Source: JALCSJ01 sp036788835
GTDB taxonomy: Bacteria > Bacillota > Negativicutes > Acidaminococcales > Acidaminococcaceae
Length of the DNA stretch: 64,000 bases
Assembly (NCBI GenBank): GCA_036788835.1
Contig: DAIQMR010000006.1
Coordinates: 29,250 to 93,249, forward strand
Direction: 5' to 3'
The stretch's first letter is position 1. The number at the start of each line of letters is the position of its first letter. Below are positions 16,801 to 25,242 of the stretch, piece by piece. Made by a program: the position numbers and the translations under genes. The notes under the pieces were generated by a model that was not told where the DNA came from, did not search any database, and saw only the letters and a list, made by a program, of their open reading frames with translations.

Positions 16801-17058
16801 TAAATCTTGTGACGGGAAAAAAGTAAGAGGTTCATCTAATTCTCAGAGAGCCGGCGGTAGGTGCAAGCCGGTAATAGAAAGCCTGTGAAACTCCTCCCTG
16901 AAGAGTGACGCTGAAGAATATTAAGCGTCAACGGTTGTTCCACGTTAAAGGAAACGCGTATGTTAGTACGTAGCAGAGCGTCTGATAGTAGTGGTCTATC
17001 AGGAACTAGGGTGGTAACGCGGAATTAAATCCGTCCCTTTTTGAGGGGCGGATTTTTT
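16801..17058 (+). promoter_or_regulatory. Second, complete T-box riboswitch controlling ilvD, predicted Leu specifier
   Basis: Stem I with AGTA, AGAGAG and GGTGCAAG; specifier position CTC (16891-16893), a Leu codon; Stem II GACGC/GCGTC, covarying with the first module; Stem III CTGATAG/CTATCAG (16982-17002); T-box GGGTGGTAACGCGG (17009-17022), whose TGGT would pair with a tRNA ending in A73-CCA, right for Leu and Ile tRNAs. The terminator is AAATCCGTCCC against GGGGCGGATTT with T-run (17027-17058). Confidence 0.92.
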
Positions 17059-17100
17059 GTTACAGAAAAATGTTTTCTAAAAAAGAGGAGGAGAAAAACA

Positions 17101-18756
17101 ATGCGTAGTGATCGAGTAAAGAAAGGTATTACCAGAACCGCTCATCGTTCTCTGTTTCATGCTATGGGTTACACAGATGAGGAAATAGCAAAACCCCTTA
17201 TCGGCGTAGTCAATGCCTTTAATGAGATTATACCGGGGCATATTCATTTGCGAGAAATAGCCCAGGCAGTGAAGATGGGCGTGGCAGAAGCCGGCGGCAC
17301 TCCTATTGAGTTCCCTGCTATCGGAATTTGCGATGGCATTGCCATGGGTCACGAAGGCATGAGATATCCTCTGGCCAGTCGTGAACTAATTTGCGATTCC
17401 ATTGAAGCTATGGCCAATGCTCATGCTTTTGATGGTTTGGTGCTGATTCCTAACTGTGATAAAATTATTCCCGGTATGCTTATGGCAGCCGGCAGATTGA
17501 ACATCCCTAGCGTTGTAGTGAGCGGCGGCGCTATGCTGGCCGGTCGTTTTCAAGGTAAGGATATTAGCTTAAGTACTATGTTTGAAGCAGCAGGTAAAGT
17601 ACAGGCCGGCCAAATGACCGAAGAAACCATGTACAAGATGGAAGAATGTACGGCTTGTCCCGGCTGCGGTTCTTGTTCCGGATTGTTTACTGCCAACACT
17701 ATGAACTGCATGACGGAAGTTTTGGGTATGGGCTTGCCGGGTAACGGCACTATTCCTGCGGCATATACCGGTGCTCGCCATATTCTGGCTAAAAAAGCCG
17801 GCGCTGCCATTATGGACTTGGTAAAGCGGGATGTAAAACCCCGGGATATTATGACCATGGAATCTTTTGAAAATGCTATTGCCGTAGATATGGCCATTGG
17901 CGGGTCCACCAATACGGTGCTCCATTTGCCGGCTATTGCCCACGAAGTAGGCTTGAACCTGCCGTTGGAGAAATTTGATGAAATTAGCAAGAAAGCAGTT
18001 TACCTTTGCAAGATGAGCCCAGGTGGTTCCTATCACATGCAGGATTTGAATGAAGCCGGCGGTATCTGTGCAGTAATGAAAGAACTGACCAAGCTGGGCA
18101 TTATTCATACTGATGCTAAGACAGTAACAGGTACTATAGCAGATAGAATTAAAGATGCCGTAGTAGAACGGCGTGACGTTATTCATGATGTGAAAGATGC
18201 TTATATGCATAAGGGCGGTATTGCTGTCTTAAAGGGTAATTTGGCTCCGGATGGTTCTGTTGTTAAAGAGAGCGCTGTGGAACCGGAACTTTTGAAATGT
18301 GAAGGGACAGCCAAGTGCTATGATTCAGAAGAAACTGCCATTGACGCCATTATGGACGGTGAAGTTAAAGACGGTGATGTAGTAGTTATTCGCTATGAGG
18401 GGCCTAAAGGTGGGCCAGGCATGCGTGAGATGCTCAATCCTACAGCAGTAATTACCGGTATGGGCTTGAAAGTTGCTCTGCTGACAGACGGTAGATTCAG
18501 CGGTGCAAGCCGTGGTGCCTGCATAGGTCATATTTCTCCGGAAGCCATGGAAGGCGGGCCAATTGCCTTGATTAAGAACGGTGATAAGATTAACATCGAT
18601 ATTCCCGGTCGTAAATTAGAGCTGGAAATTTCTGATGAAGAAATGGCTAAGCGAAAAGCAGCTTGGCAACAACCGGAGCCTAAGGTGAAGACAGGCTATT
18701 TAGCAAGGTATGCAAGGCTGGTAACATCGGCTAATACAGGAGCTGTGCTGAAGTAA
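17101..18756 (+). CDS. ilvD: Dihydroxy-acid dehydratase
   Basis: Converts dihydroxyisovalerate and dihydroxymethylvalerate to the keto acids of valine/leucine and isoleucine. I place the start at ATG 17101 (551 residues): a strong AGGAGGAG lies just upstream, while the longer frame from 17041 begins inside the T-box terminator. Fe-S cysteines lie in NCDKIIPGM and in the CTACPGCGSCSGLF cluster. Expression is predicted to rise when tRNA-Leu/Ile are uncharged. No terminator is seen before the next transporter gene. Confidence 0.97.
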   Translation: MRSDRVKKGITRTAHRSLFHAMGYTDEEIAKPLIGVVNAFNEIIPGHIHLREIAQAVKMGVAEAGGTPIEFPAIGICDGIAMGHEGMRYPLASRELICDSIEAMANAHAFDGLVLIPNCDKIIPGMLMAAGRLNIPSVVVSGGAMLAGRFQGKDISLSTMFEAAGKVQAGQMTEETMYKMEECTACPGCGSCSGLFTANTMNCMTEVLGMGLPGNGTIPAAYTGARHILAKKAGAAIMDLVKRDVKPRDIMTMESFENAIAVDMAIGGSTNTVLHLPAIAHEVGLNLPLEKFDEISKKAVYLCKMSPGGSYHMQDLNEAGGICAVMKELTKLGIIHTDAKTVTGTIADRIKDAVVERRDVIHDVKDAYMHKGGIAVLKGNLAPDGSVVKESAVEPELLKCEGTAKCYDSEETAIDAIMDGEVKDGDVVVIRYEGPKGGPGMREMLNPTAVITGMGLKVALLTDGRFSGASRGACIGHISPEAMEGGPIALIKNGDKINIDIPGRKLELEISDEEMAKRKAAWQQPEPKVKTGYLARYARLVTSANTGAVLK

Positions 18757-18848
18757 AAAACAGAGCCAGGAGAGGAACATAGTATTGGCTTTGGAATGGA
18801 GATTGCAAGAAGAGCAGGATTCGAAAATAATGAGGGGGAAAGTTTATA

Positions 18849-19865
18849 ATGAAAAAGTTTTGTGCTTTAGTTGGGAAATATTTTGGCGTTTTAGCGATAG
18901 TGTTTTTGGTGTTAGGTATGACCACTCCCAACAGCTTCAAATGGGTAGTGGGGAAGGTGGCAGGAGTTTCTGTTTTAAGCACTTTGTTGGGTGTTGTTAT
19001 GTTTGGCATGGGCACGACTTTGAACCTCCATGATTTTGCTGTTGTGTTCAAGCGTCCTAAAGATGTAGTCTGCGGTGCTTGTGCCCAGTATTTGATTATG
19101 CCCTTCTTAGCATGGGGACTATGCCAAGTTTTCCAACTGGACCCGGCTTTGGCAGTTGGTGTTGTTCTGGTAGGAACTTGCCCCGGCGGCACTTCTTCCA
19201 ACGTTATCACATTCATGAGTAAGGGTGATGTGGCTTTGTCCGTGGCCATGACAGCGGTTTCTACTTTGCTGTCACCTCTTATGACTCCTCTTTTAACTTT
19301 CCTGCTTATTGGTCAGCGAGTCAATTTTGATCCGGTTGGCATGTTTGTCTCTATTTTGCAAATTGTTATGCTGCCCATTGCTTTGGGTTTGGCAGTTAAG
19401 CAATTCCTGCCCAAACTGGCTGAGACTGCCACAGATTATTTGCCGGCGGTTTCATCCCTTGCAATTTCCTTGATTATTGCCGGTGTTATCGGTGTAAGCA
19501 GGGATGCTATTTTGGCTAGTTCCGGTATAATCATGCTGGTCGTTGTGCTCCACAATTGCCTTGGCTATGCTTTAGGTTTTCTGGTTGGACGTTTTATGGG
19601 TATGAGCTGGAAAAAAATGGTTGCCTTGTCTATTGAAGTTGGTATGCAAAACTCCGGCTTGGCTACAGGTTTGGCAAAGGCACATTTCGCTGCTTTGCCT
19701 CTAGCCAGTGTTCCCGGTGCAGTATTTAGCGCTTGGCACAATATTTCCGGTGCAATGTTAGCATATCTTTATGTGAACTACCTGAACAAACGCTTTGACC
19801 CGGACTACGAAGAAGACAACGCAGCAGTTCCTGTTGATACAGAGGTAGCTCAAGAAGCAAAATAA
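18849..19865 (+). CDS. BASS-family (bile acid:Na+ symporter-like) transporter
   Basis: 338 residues, 9-10 predicted membrane helices, family signature VGTCPGGTSSNVITF and a second conserved helix region VGMQNSGLATGLA. Members carry bile acids, pantothenate/ketopantoate (PanS), pyruvate or other organic anions with sodium. It lies 92 bases behind ilvD with no terminator between, so it is probably under the same T-box. Transport of a branched-chain keto acid or ketopantoate is a reasonable inference, unproven. A terminator follows it. Confidence 0.87.
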   Translation: MKKFCALVGKYFGVLAIVFLVLGMTTPNSFKWVVGKVAGVSVLSTLLGVVMFGMGTTLNLHDFAVVFKRPKDVVCGACAQYLIMPFLAWGLCQVFQLDPALAVGVVLVGTCPGGTSSNVITFMSKGDVALSVAMTAVSTLLSPLMTPLLTFLLIGQRVNFDPVGMFVSILQIVMLPIALGLAVKQFLPKLAETATDYLPAVSSLAISLIIAGVIGVSRDAILASSGIIMLVVVLHNCLGYALGFLVGRFMGMSWKKMVALSIEVGMQNSGLATGLAKAHFAALPLASVPGAVFSAWHNISGAMLAYLYVNYLNKRFDPDYEEDNAAVPVDTEVAQEAK

Positions 19866-19887
19866 GGAAAGCAAAAATCGCAACAAG

Positions 19888-19914
19888 AAAGCCCGCCATT
19901 GGCGGGCTTTTAGT
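19888..19914 (+). terminator. Terminator after BASS transporter
   Basis: AAAGCCCGCC-ATT-GGCGGGCTTT, perfect 10-base stem with a TTTT tail. Confidence 0.9.
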
Positions 19915-19986
19915 TATTTTGGGGAACAGGATGATTGTCCTATCGACATGCACTGCTTTTTACCGATTGCCTGTCGTTTTGCTACA

Positions 19987-21255
19987 TTAGTCTTCTTTGG
20001 GATTGTCTTCCTTGGCTGTAAACTCTTCAAATCTCATAGCTGGTGCTCCGCAAATGGGACAGCGGGCCATTTTATCAGTCATGAGGTAACCACAAATGGG
20101 GCAAACATAAAATGTCTTCTTGTCAAATTCATCCATATTGACGGCCTGCCGCAAAAGAATTGCATGGTCTCTTTCTGCGGACCGGGCAGCATTGTAGGCT
20201 TGCTCAGTCAAGGGCAGTTTATTTTCCCGGGCATAATCCCCCAACATATCGTAGAGACGTTTGTACTCAAAATCTTCAACAGGAATAAAGTCAGCAATAG
20301 TCTTATTGAAAGGTTTAGCCCGGTCATAGACAGCATAGAAGTTCTTGGCGTGGCGGTACTCAGATTCTGCTAGGGCTTTGAATAGGGCAGCGACCTTGGC
20401 ATAGCCGCGTCTTTGGGCTCTCTCGGCAAACATTAGGTACTTTAGATGGGCTAATAGCTCATCTTTTACAGTATCATAGAGCTTGCTCCTCATAATGGTA
20501 TCGGAATTTTCTTTGCTATACATGGTGTGATTCAGATCAACGATTTCGTATTCCAAGTTTCCGTTAGTATAGGTGAAACGAACCACGTGATAGTTCACAT
20601 CGGCGGCCTTGATATCAGCGGAAATATCTTCAATCATGGCTCCACCCCCGCCGGTACAAATGAAAGTAACGCCGTCAACAGTATCAATAAAGCGGGAATG
20701 TACATGACCGCAGATGAAGTACTTTACTTTAGCTTTGTGAGCTCCATAAGCGGCCTGCAGCTTAACAAATTCTTCTTGATTGACGGAGTTTTTGGTATAG
20801 TGGTTGGGCAGTGGTATATGAAACGCAACGACCACATTATTAACGTCTGGACGGGCCAGTACTTGCTGCAATAGGATCAAGCCATCCTCTTCGAATTTGC
20901 GTAAAGCGTTATCTAAAACTACAATAGTAAAATTTTTACCGATTAAAGCGTAATTATGATTTCCGAAATGGGCATCATATTCACCTGTATCGTGATTACC
21001 ACGCAAAGCATAGACAGGATTCTGGGCAATAGTGTTGGTTAACTCTGTAATATCGCGGTAAAAACGGTCTGTGCCCTGAGGTACAAAATCTCCTACTACT
21101 AAAGTGAAATCAGTAATGGCACTGATGGCCAAAGCATGGGCATAAACTTCCATCATGGTTGTGCCCAAACCTTCACAACCCGGATCGCCGATAATGGTAA
21201 AACTTTGGGCTACACCGATATCATTAATTTCTTGCTGAATTTTTTGTATGGACAT
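19987..21255 (-). CDS. Metallophosphoesterase-rubrerythrin-rubredoxin fusion protein
   Basis: 422 residues in three parts. Residues 1-245 form a calcineurin-like phosphoesterase: GD (55-56), GNHD (86-89), His146 and GHVH (183-186); the first motif is D24-P-G26 where D-x-H is expected, so one metal-binding His is missing. Residues about 262-372 are a rubrerythrin-type four-helix bundle with Glu278, ExxH 299-302 and ExxH 361-364. Residues 385-402 are a rubredoxin-like CPICG-x9-CPICG iron site. Rubrerythrins reduce peroxide in anaerobes; a joined phosphoesterase is unusual. Single-gene unit, start ATG 21255 behind AGAAGGTG. Confidence 0.88.
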   Translation of the reverse strand: MSIQKIQQEINDIGVAQSFTIIGDPGCEGLGTTMMEVYAHALAISAITDFTLVVGDFVPQGTDRFYRDITELTNTIAQNPVYALRGNHDTGEYDAHFGNHNYALIGKNFTIVVLDNALRKFEEDGLILLQQVLARPDVNNVVVAFHIPLPNHYTKNSVNQEEFVKLQAAYGAHKAKVKYFICGHVHSRFIDTVDGVTFICTGGGGAMIEDISADIKAADVNYHVVRFTYTNGNLEYEIVDLNHTMYSKENSDTIMRSKLYDTVKDELLAHLKYLMFAERAQRRGYAKVAALFKALAESEYRHAKNFYAVYDRAKPFNKTIADFIPVEDFEYKRLYDMLGDYARENKLPLTEQAYNAARSAERDHAILLRQAVNMDEFDKKTFYVCPICGYLMTDKMARCPICGAPAMRFEEFTAKEDNPKED

Positions 21256-21296
21256 AATGTCACCTTCTTTGCAATTATTATATCACGTTACCAAGA

Positions 21297-21364
21297 GTTG
21301 ACAAAATGGGGATGGTACTGTTTTGTCAACTTTTGATACAAAGGTGACTGTCACCTTTGTATCA
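21297..21364. repeat. Dispersed palindrome family, copy A (two hairpins)
   Basis: GTTGACAAAA / TTTTGTCAAC (21297-21330) encloses TGGGGATGGTACT. It is followed by a perfect 15-base palindrome TGATACAAAGGTGAC / GTCACCTTTGTATCA (21334-21364). The same two motifs recur at 22726-22800, 34889-34919, 35915-35965 and 49987-50019. Confidence 0.75.
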
Positions 21365-21403
21365 GCTCTTATCAGTGGGAAGAAATGACCATATCTTAGC
21401 TTC

Positions 21404-21437
21404 AAAAAAACACGCCAGGTCTTAGGACTTGGCGTGT
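21404..21437 (-). terminator. Terminator of tRNA-Ala
   Basis: On the minus strand ACACGCCAAGTC-CTAA-GACCTGGCGTGT is followed by seven T. It lies just downstream of the tRNA. Confidence 0.85.
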
Positions 21438-21451
21438 TTACTATTCAAATG

Positions 21452-21527
<76 letters not shown>

Positions 21528-21664
21528 AAAATATTACTTTGTAATTCTATACGAAAGTGGGGTAGTTTGTCAACTGGAAAATAGGGGGAAATAAATAGTT
21601 TGCCAGATGTAGTAGGAAAAGGGTATTATTAAGGCAAGAAAATATTCTGGCAGGAGGTGCAATT

Positions 21665-21916
21665 ATGGAATTCAAACACGAAAAAGGCAGAGTGTATATG
21701 GAAAATGCCGAAGGTAAAGTTATTGCGGAAATAACCTTTCCGGAGACAGCACCGGGCACTGTAAATATCGACCACACCTTTGTGGACGATTCACTGCGTG
21801 GCCAGGGCGTGGCTGATAAGCTGGTTCGGGGGGCCTTGGAAGATATTGCCAAGGACAAGAAAAAATACACCGCTTCTTGTTCTTATGCGATAAAATGGCT
21901 GGAAAAACATAAATAA
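21665..21916 (+). CDS. Small GNAT-like acetyltransferase (YjdJ type)
   Basis: 83 residues, the compact GNAT-related family. The acetyl-CoA loop is DDSLRGQGVADKLV, and the C-terminal CSYAIKWLEKH is typical of this group. AGGAGG ribosome site at 21652-21657. Substrate unknown. Confidence 0.88.
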   Translation: MEFKHEKGRVYMENAEGKVIAEITFPETAPGTVNIDHTFVDDSLRGQGVADKLVRGALEDIAKDKKKYTASCSYAIKWLEKHK

Positions 21917-21970
21917 AGGGTATATAATACAGTTTTGCAAATAGTCTTTTTAGTAAGGGAGATAATTATT

Positions 21971-22708
21971 GTGAAAAAAATATTAGGAGCTCTTGCGTTA
22001 TGTTTAATGATGGTTGTGGCATTGCCACTGGGCTGCTTTGCCGATGACGAGGAAAATGATTATAGTGCCAAAGAGTGGCTGAAGCCGGCAGAGGGCGAAT
22101 GGTATACGACAGCAGGGGAGCTTGCTATGACCATTGAAAATGATACTATTAACGGTGCCAAGGTAACGGGTATGGGCGATTGTACCTTTGGTTATCCCCG
22201 CACCGGGACTTTTACTGTTAACGAAAACAACGCTGACAAAACCATGAAACTGGAAGTTTTGGGCAATAAATCCCACCAGTATTTGGTTGTGGACGATAAG
22301 ACCTTACTCCGTCGTTCCCTTTATCCGGCTTACAATGAGTCTGTGGGCGGCATTTACCTAGGCATGACCAAAGATGCGCTGAAAAATCTTTACAAGGAAC
22401 CAGCTAGCACAGCTACAGAAAACGGCCTGGAGCGTTGGAACTATGATTCACATAAGTTCGCGGTATTATTTAAAAACGATATTGTTGCCGCTATTAGAAT
22501 TTTTAAAGGCAGCGACCGCAAATTTGACAAGTCTTTATTAGGGGCTGACGATACAGCCGGTGCCTACACTACAGCCTATAATTTCGAAGAAGAGACCGCA
22601 GCTGTAGTTGAAGCATCTACACCGTCTACCGGCTATAAGATTGATCAAGGAGAATTCTTCTATTTCAGACCTGATTACGTGGAACTCTCAATCTACAAGC
22701 ACGAATAA
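21971..22708 (+). CDS. Secreted protein of unknown function
   Basis: 245 residues from GTG 21971, chosen because AGGGAG precedes it and the protein then opens with a signal peptide (KKILGALALCLMMVVALPL, predicted cut after CFA). The frame is open upstream to 21935, but that would bury the signal peptide. The mature part is mixed beta with no motif I recognise. A region near 130-165 (GGIYLGMTKDALKNLYKEP) resembles the short SmpA/BamE-like pattern GM-(T/S)-.-..V...-G.P seen in several secreted proteins. Ends in a palindromic terminator. Confidence 0.75.
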   Translation: MKKILGALALCLMMVVALPLGCFADDEENDYSAKEWLKPAEGEWYTTAGELAMTIENDTINGAKVTGMGDCTFGYPRTGTFTVNENNADKTMKLEVLGNKSHQYLVVDDKTLLRRSLYPAYNESVGGIYLGMTKDALKNLYKEPASTATENGLERWNYDSHKFAVLFKNDIVAAIRIFKGSDRKFDKSLLGADDTAGAYTTAYNFEEETAAVVEASTPSTGYKIDQGEFFYFRPDYVELSIYKHE

Positions 22709-22725
22709 TGCAAGCACTAGACATG

Positions 22726-22800
22726 ATGATACAAAAGTGAGCTACTCACTTTTGTATCATTTTTGTGTATTTGAGGCAGTGACAAAATAGGGACGGTACG
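22726..22800. repeat. Dispersed palindrome family, copy B, also terminator
   Basis: ATGATACAAAAGTGAG-CTA-CTCACTTTTGTATCAT (22726-22760) is a perfect 16-base stem with a T-run, so it should terminate the preceding gene. GACAAAATAGGGACGGTACG follows at 22781-22800, the same motif as in copy A but on the other side of the hairpin. Confidence 0.75.
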
Positions 22801-22827
22801 AACATTTCAACTTTTTTGTGAAACTTC

Positions 22828-22858
22828 TTGACTTGAAGTGAACTTCAATTGGTAAAAT
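22828..22858 (+). promoter_or_regulatory. MerR-type promoter with dyad operator
   Basis: TTGACT (22828-22833), a 19-base spacer and TAAAAT (22853-22858). The spacer holds the perfect dyad TTGAAGT-GA-ACTTCAA (22833-22848). A lengthened 19-base spacer filled by a dyad is the hallmark of MerR-family activated promoters. A second possible -10, TGCTATAAT, lies at 22858-22866. No merR gene is in the window. Confidence 0.6.
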
Positions 22859-22909
22859 GCTATAATTAATAAAACTTAAATTATAACTAGTAAAGTCAGG
22901 AGCAAAATA

Positions 22910-23992
22910 ATGCGTAATTTTTTCATATTCTTAATGTGTCTGGGAGTTGTCATATCCACCGGTCAGTGGTTTATGTATAGAACGGCTTTTGCCAATTTAA
23001 CAAAGACTTGGACTATTGTGTTTTTTGTGTTGCCTCCCATAATTTTCAGTCTGACCAATGGCTATGTTAATGCCCTGCCGCGTCCTATTATAAGGGGCTT
23101 GGCCTGGGTTAGCGGATTGTGGTTTGGTTATTTTTACTATTCTGTTATTCTCCTTGTGCTTTTTGTGCTGACCTGGATAGCAGGGAAAATCGGCGGTTTT
23201 AGTCGATATGTGCACTATCTGCCTAAATTCGGCTTTTTCTTAATTATTCTATTGATAGCAGTAGGCTGGTGGCGGGCAGGACATAGGGTTTACCGTGAGG
23301 AAACTTATGTGACCGATAAAAAAATTGAGAAGCCATTAACTATTGCTTTCGTGTCCGATTTGCATTTAGGCGCCCTCTATGGCTATGCCACCACTGTTGG
23401 CCTGGTGGATATGATCAATGCAGCCAAGCCTGATTTAGTGCTCATAGGTGGCGATATTGTGGATGGGAATCTGGAATTCGTCAGACAGGAACAAAGCCTC
23501 GAGCCCCTGGCTAAGCTCCAAGCCCCTTTAGGCGTCTATGCAGTTTATGGCAATCACGATGTTATGCATGGTACGGCCGAAGATGAAAATGTGCTCATGG
23601 AAGAAGTGGGCGTGCATTTTGTAAAGAATGAAGTGAGGGAGCTTGGCAATAATATTATGCTGACGGGGTTGGACGATTTTATGCGCAGCGCCAATTCTTA
23701 TGTGTTTCCGGATGGGGCCAAGGATAAACTGGACATCTTTATGGAGCATCAGCCTCGCAGCATTCAAAAGGCGGCCGCCCAAGGCTATGATTTGTATTTT
23801 GCGGGGCACACTCACGCCGGCCAGTTCTATCCAAATCGGGAACTGACCAAGCGTATGTATCTTCTGGATTACGGCAGTAAAACATTTAATCATATGCTGG
23901 CAACGGTTTCTGATGGTTACGGGCTCTGGGGTATTCCCATTCGCCTTGGCCCGGCTCCGGAAGTGGTGGTGGTTAAAGTAAAAGGCAAGTGA
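22910..23992 (+). CDS. Membrane-anchored metallophosphoesterase (YkuE/YaeI-like)
   Basis: 360 residues: four hydrophobic segments in the first ~125 residues, then a calcineurin-like phosphoesterase domain (about 145-355) with intact DLHLG, GGDIVDG, GNHD and GHTHAGQ metal motifs. Relatives remove phosphate groups from lipids such as UDP-diacylglucosamine or act on cell-envelope substrates; the substrate here is unknown. Preceded by a MerR-type promoter and ended by a bidirectional terminator. Confidence 0.88.
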   Translation: MRNFFIFLMCLGVVISTGQWFMYRTAFANLTKTWTIVFFVLPPIIFSLTNGYVNALPRPIIRGLAWVSGLWFGYFYYSVILLVLFVLTWIAGKIGGFSRYVHYLPKFGFFLIILLIAVGWWRAGHRVYREETYVTDKKIEKPLTIAFVSDLHLGALYGYATTVGLVDMINAAKPDLVLIGGDIVDGNLEFVRQEQSLEPLAKLQAPLGVYAVYGNHDVMHGTAEDENVLMEEVGVHFVKNEVRELGNNIMLTGLDDFMRSANSYVFPDGAKDKLDIFMEHQPRSIQKAAAQGYDLYFAGHTHAGQFYPNRELTKRMYLLDYGSKTFNHMLATVSDGYGLWGIPIRLGPAPEVVVVKVKGK

Positions 23993-24033
23993 TTACTTTC
24001 TTCTCAAAGGGAGAGTTTTGCTAAACTTGAAAT

Positions 24034-24086
24034 AAAAAATAACGAGGTTTTGCTGCAAGCTGGCAGCAAAACCTCGTTATTTTTTT
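24034..24086. terminator. Bidirectional terminator between convergent genes
   Basis: A long perfect stem (AAAAAATAACGAGGTTTTGC.. against ..GCAAAACCTCGTTATTTTTT, loop CAAGCTG) with A- and T-runs on both sides. It serves the phosphoesterase (+) and the SorC-type regulator (-), whose stop overlaps the T-run. Confidence 0.9.
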
Positions 24087-25041
24087 ACTCCAGTAAGATA
24101 CTAGCTGTGTCTGCATCAGTTATTAATTCGTTAATATAATTCTGACGAAGTACCATATCAGTAACTTTAACTTTGTGCTTGCCATAGACTACAGCAATGC
24201 GTCTGGGAGTGGAAAGAATAGTGCTTTCCGGTACCGACATCAGATGTTTGTTGAGAGGAATATCGGCAAGGGAACCGTCCTTGGCCAGAATGTAGCCGAA
24301 AAGACTGCCTATGCAGCTGTTGGCGGCTTTTTTATCTTCGGCAGTTAGATAGGGAGCAAACTGCGGCTTGAAGAAAGGCAAGCTGGTGGTACCGCCGATG
24401 CCGGTGAAAGCCACGGTCATTTCTTTAGCTTTCTGTATGGTGGCGGCGATGGTAGGTTCTCCCAAAAGCGCTTCTTTTAATTTTAAGCTTTTTATGTACA
24501 AAGGGGCGTTGAGAAAATAGCAAGGACCAAAGTAGGCATCTCCGATGGACCGAATTAAAATCTCAGACTGCAAAGAAGCGTTGCTGAGAGAGATATGCCC
24601 GGCTAGTTGAATAGCGGTTACGGGGTTATTGGCCTTCTGGGGCAAATGGCGAATCACCGACTGGACGGATTTTCCCCACATTACGCCCAATACCGTATGA
24701 GGGGTTAATATTTTGTCCAAATAGGCAGCGGCAGTTTGTCCCAACTGAGTTAACCCGTCCAGGTAGGGGGTAAACTGGGTGTTGACTACCACAGCTTTTT
24801 TCAGGGGAAACCTTTGCATAAGGCTGCTTTCCATATCCTTATTCCGAAGATTTTTATAGTTTATCTTAATATTGACAATTTGCTTGTCTTTTGCTTCTTG
24901 GAGAAGAGTGGCTACTTTAAAACGAGTAATGTCGAGAGCAGCGGCAATCTCCAGCTTAGTTTTACCCTGATTGTAGTACATATTGGCCATTTCACACAGA
25001 ATATCATATTTGTCTTTTCCTGACAGATTATCATATTTCAT
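24085..25041 (-). CDS. SorC/DeoR-family transcriptional regulator
   Basis: 318 residues from the ATG at 25041 (GGGGG ribosome site spaced 7; the frame extends further up but without a site). N-terminal helix-turn-helix (about 22-50, ...GKTKLEIAAALDITRFKVATLLQEA) and a C-terminal sugar-binding SorC domain (about 60-315). These regulators sense a phosphorylated sugar or related metabolite. It is divergent from the carboxylate operon, and the gap between them holds repeated CAAATGA boxes, so it very likely controls that operon. Confidence 0.88.
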   Translation of the reverse strand: MKYDNLSGKDKYDILCEMANMYYNQGKTKLEIAAALDITRFKVATLLQEAKDKQIVNIKINYKNLRNKDMESSLMQRFPLKKAVVVNTQFTPYLDGLTQLGQTAAAYLDKILTPHTVLGVMWGKSVQSVIRHLPQKANNPVTAIQLAGHISLSNASLQSEILIRSIGDAYFGPCYFLNAPLYIKSLKLKEALLGEPTIAATIQKAKEMTVAFTGIGGTTSLPFFKPQFAPYLTAEDKKAANSCIGSLFGYILAKDGSLADIPLNKHLMSVPESTILSTPRRIAVVYGKHKVKVTDMVLRQNYINELITDADTASILLE

Positions 25042-25095
25042 GGTCATTCCCCCTTGTTTACTTAATAACAATATAGCATAATTTACCTTCTTTAT

Positions 25096-25187
25096 CAAGT
25101 GAGAATATATAGCTCAAATGAATGAAAAAACCTCACAAATGAGATATTGAAAAACAAATGATATAATGTTATCATACAATCAAATGA
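25096..25187. promoter_or_regulatory. Divergent promoter with five CAAATGA-like operator repeats
   Basis: CAAGTGA 25096-25102, then CAAATGA at 25115-25121, 25136-25142, 25155-25161 and 25181-25187. Spacings are 19, 21, 19 and 26 bases, nearly whole helical turns. The third copy runs into an extended -10 (TGATATAAT, 25159-25167) for the rightward operon. Likely binding sites of the SorC-type regulator. Confidence 0.6.
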
Positions 25188-25242
25188 ATATTCAGAAAAC
25201 TAAAAAAACGATTCTTTACACTAAAACAGGGGGAAGAAAGCA

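Noticed and set aside
17041..17100. Upstream extension of ilvD
   Set aside because: It starts inside the T-box terminator and lacks a ribosome site; ATG 17101 has a strong one and matches family starts.
21935..21970. TTG start for the secreted protein
   Set aside because: It would place twelve residues before the signal peptide, while GTG 21971 follows a proper ribosome site.
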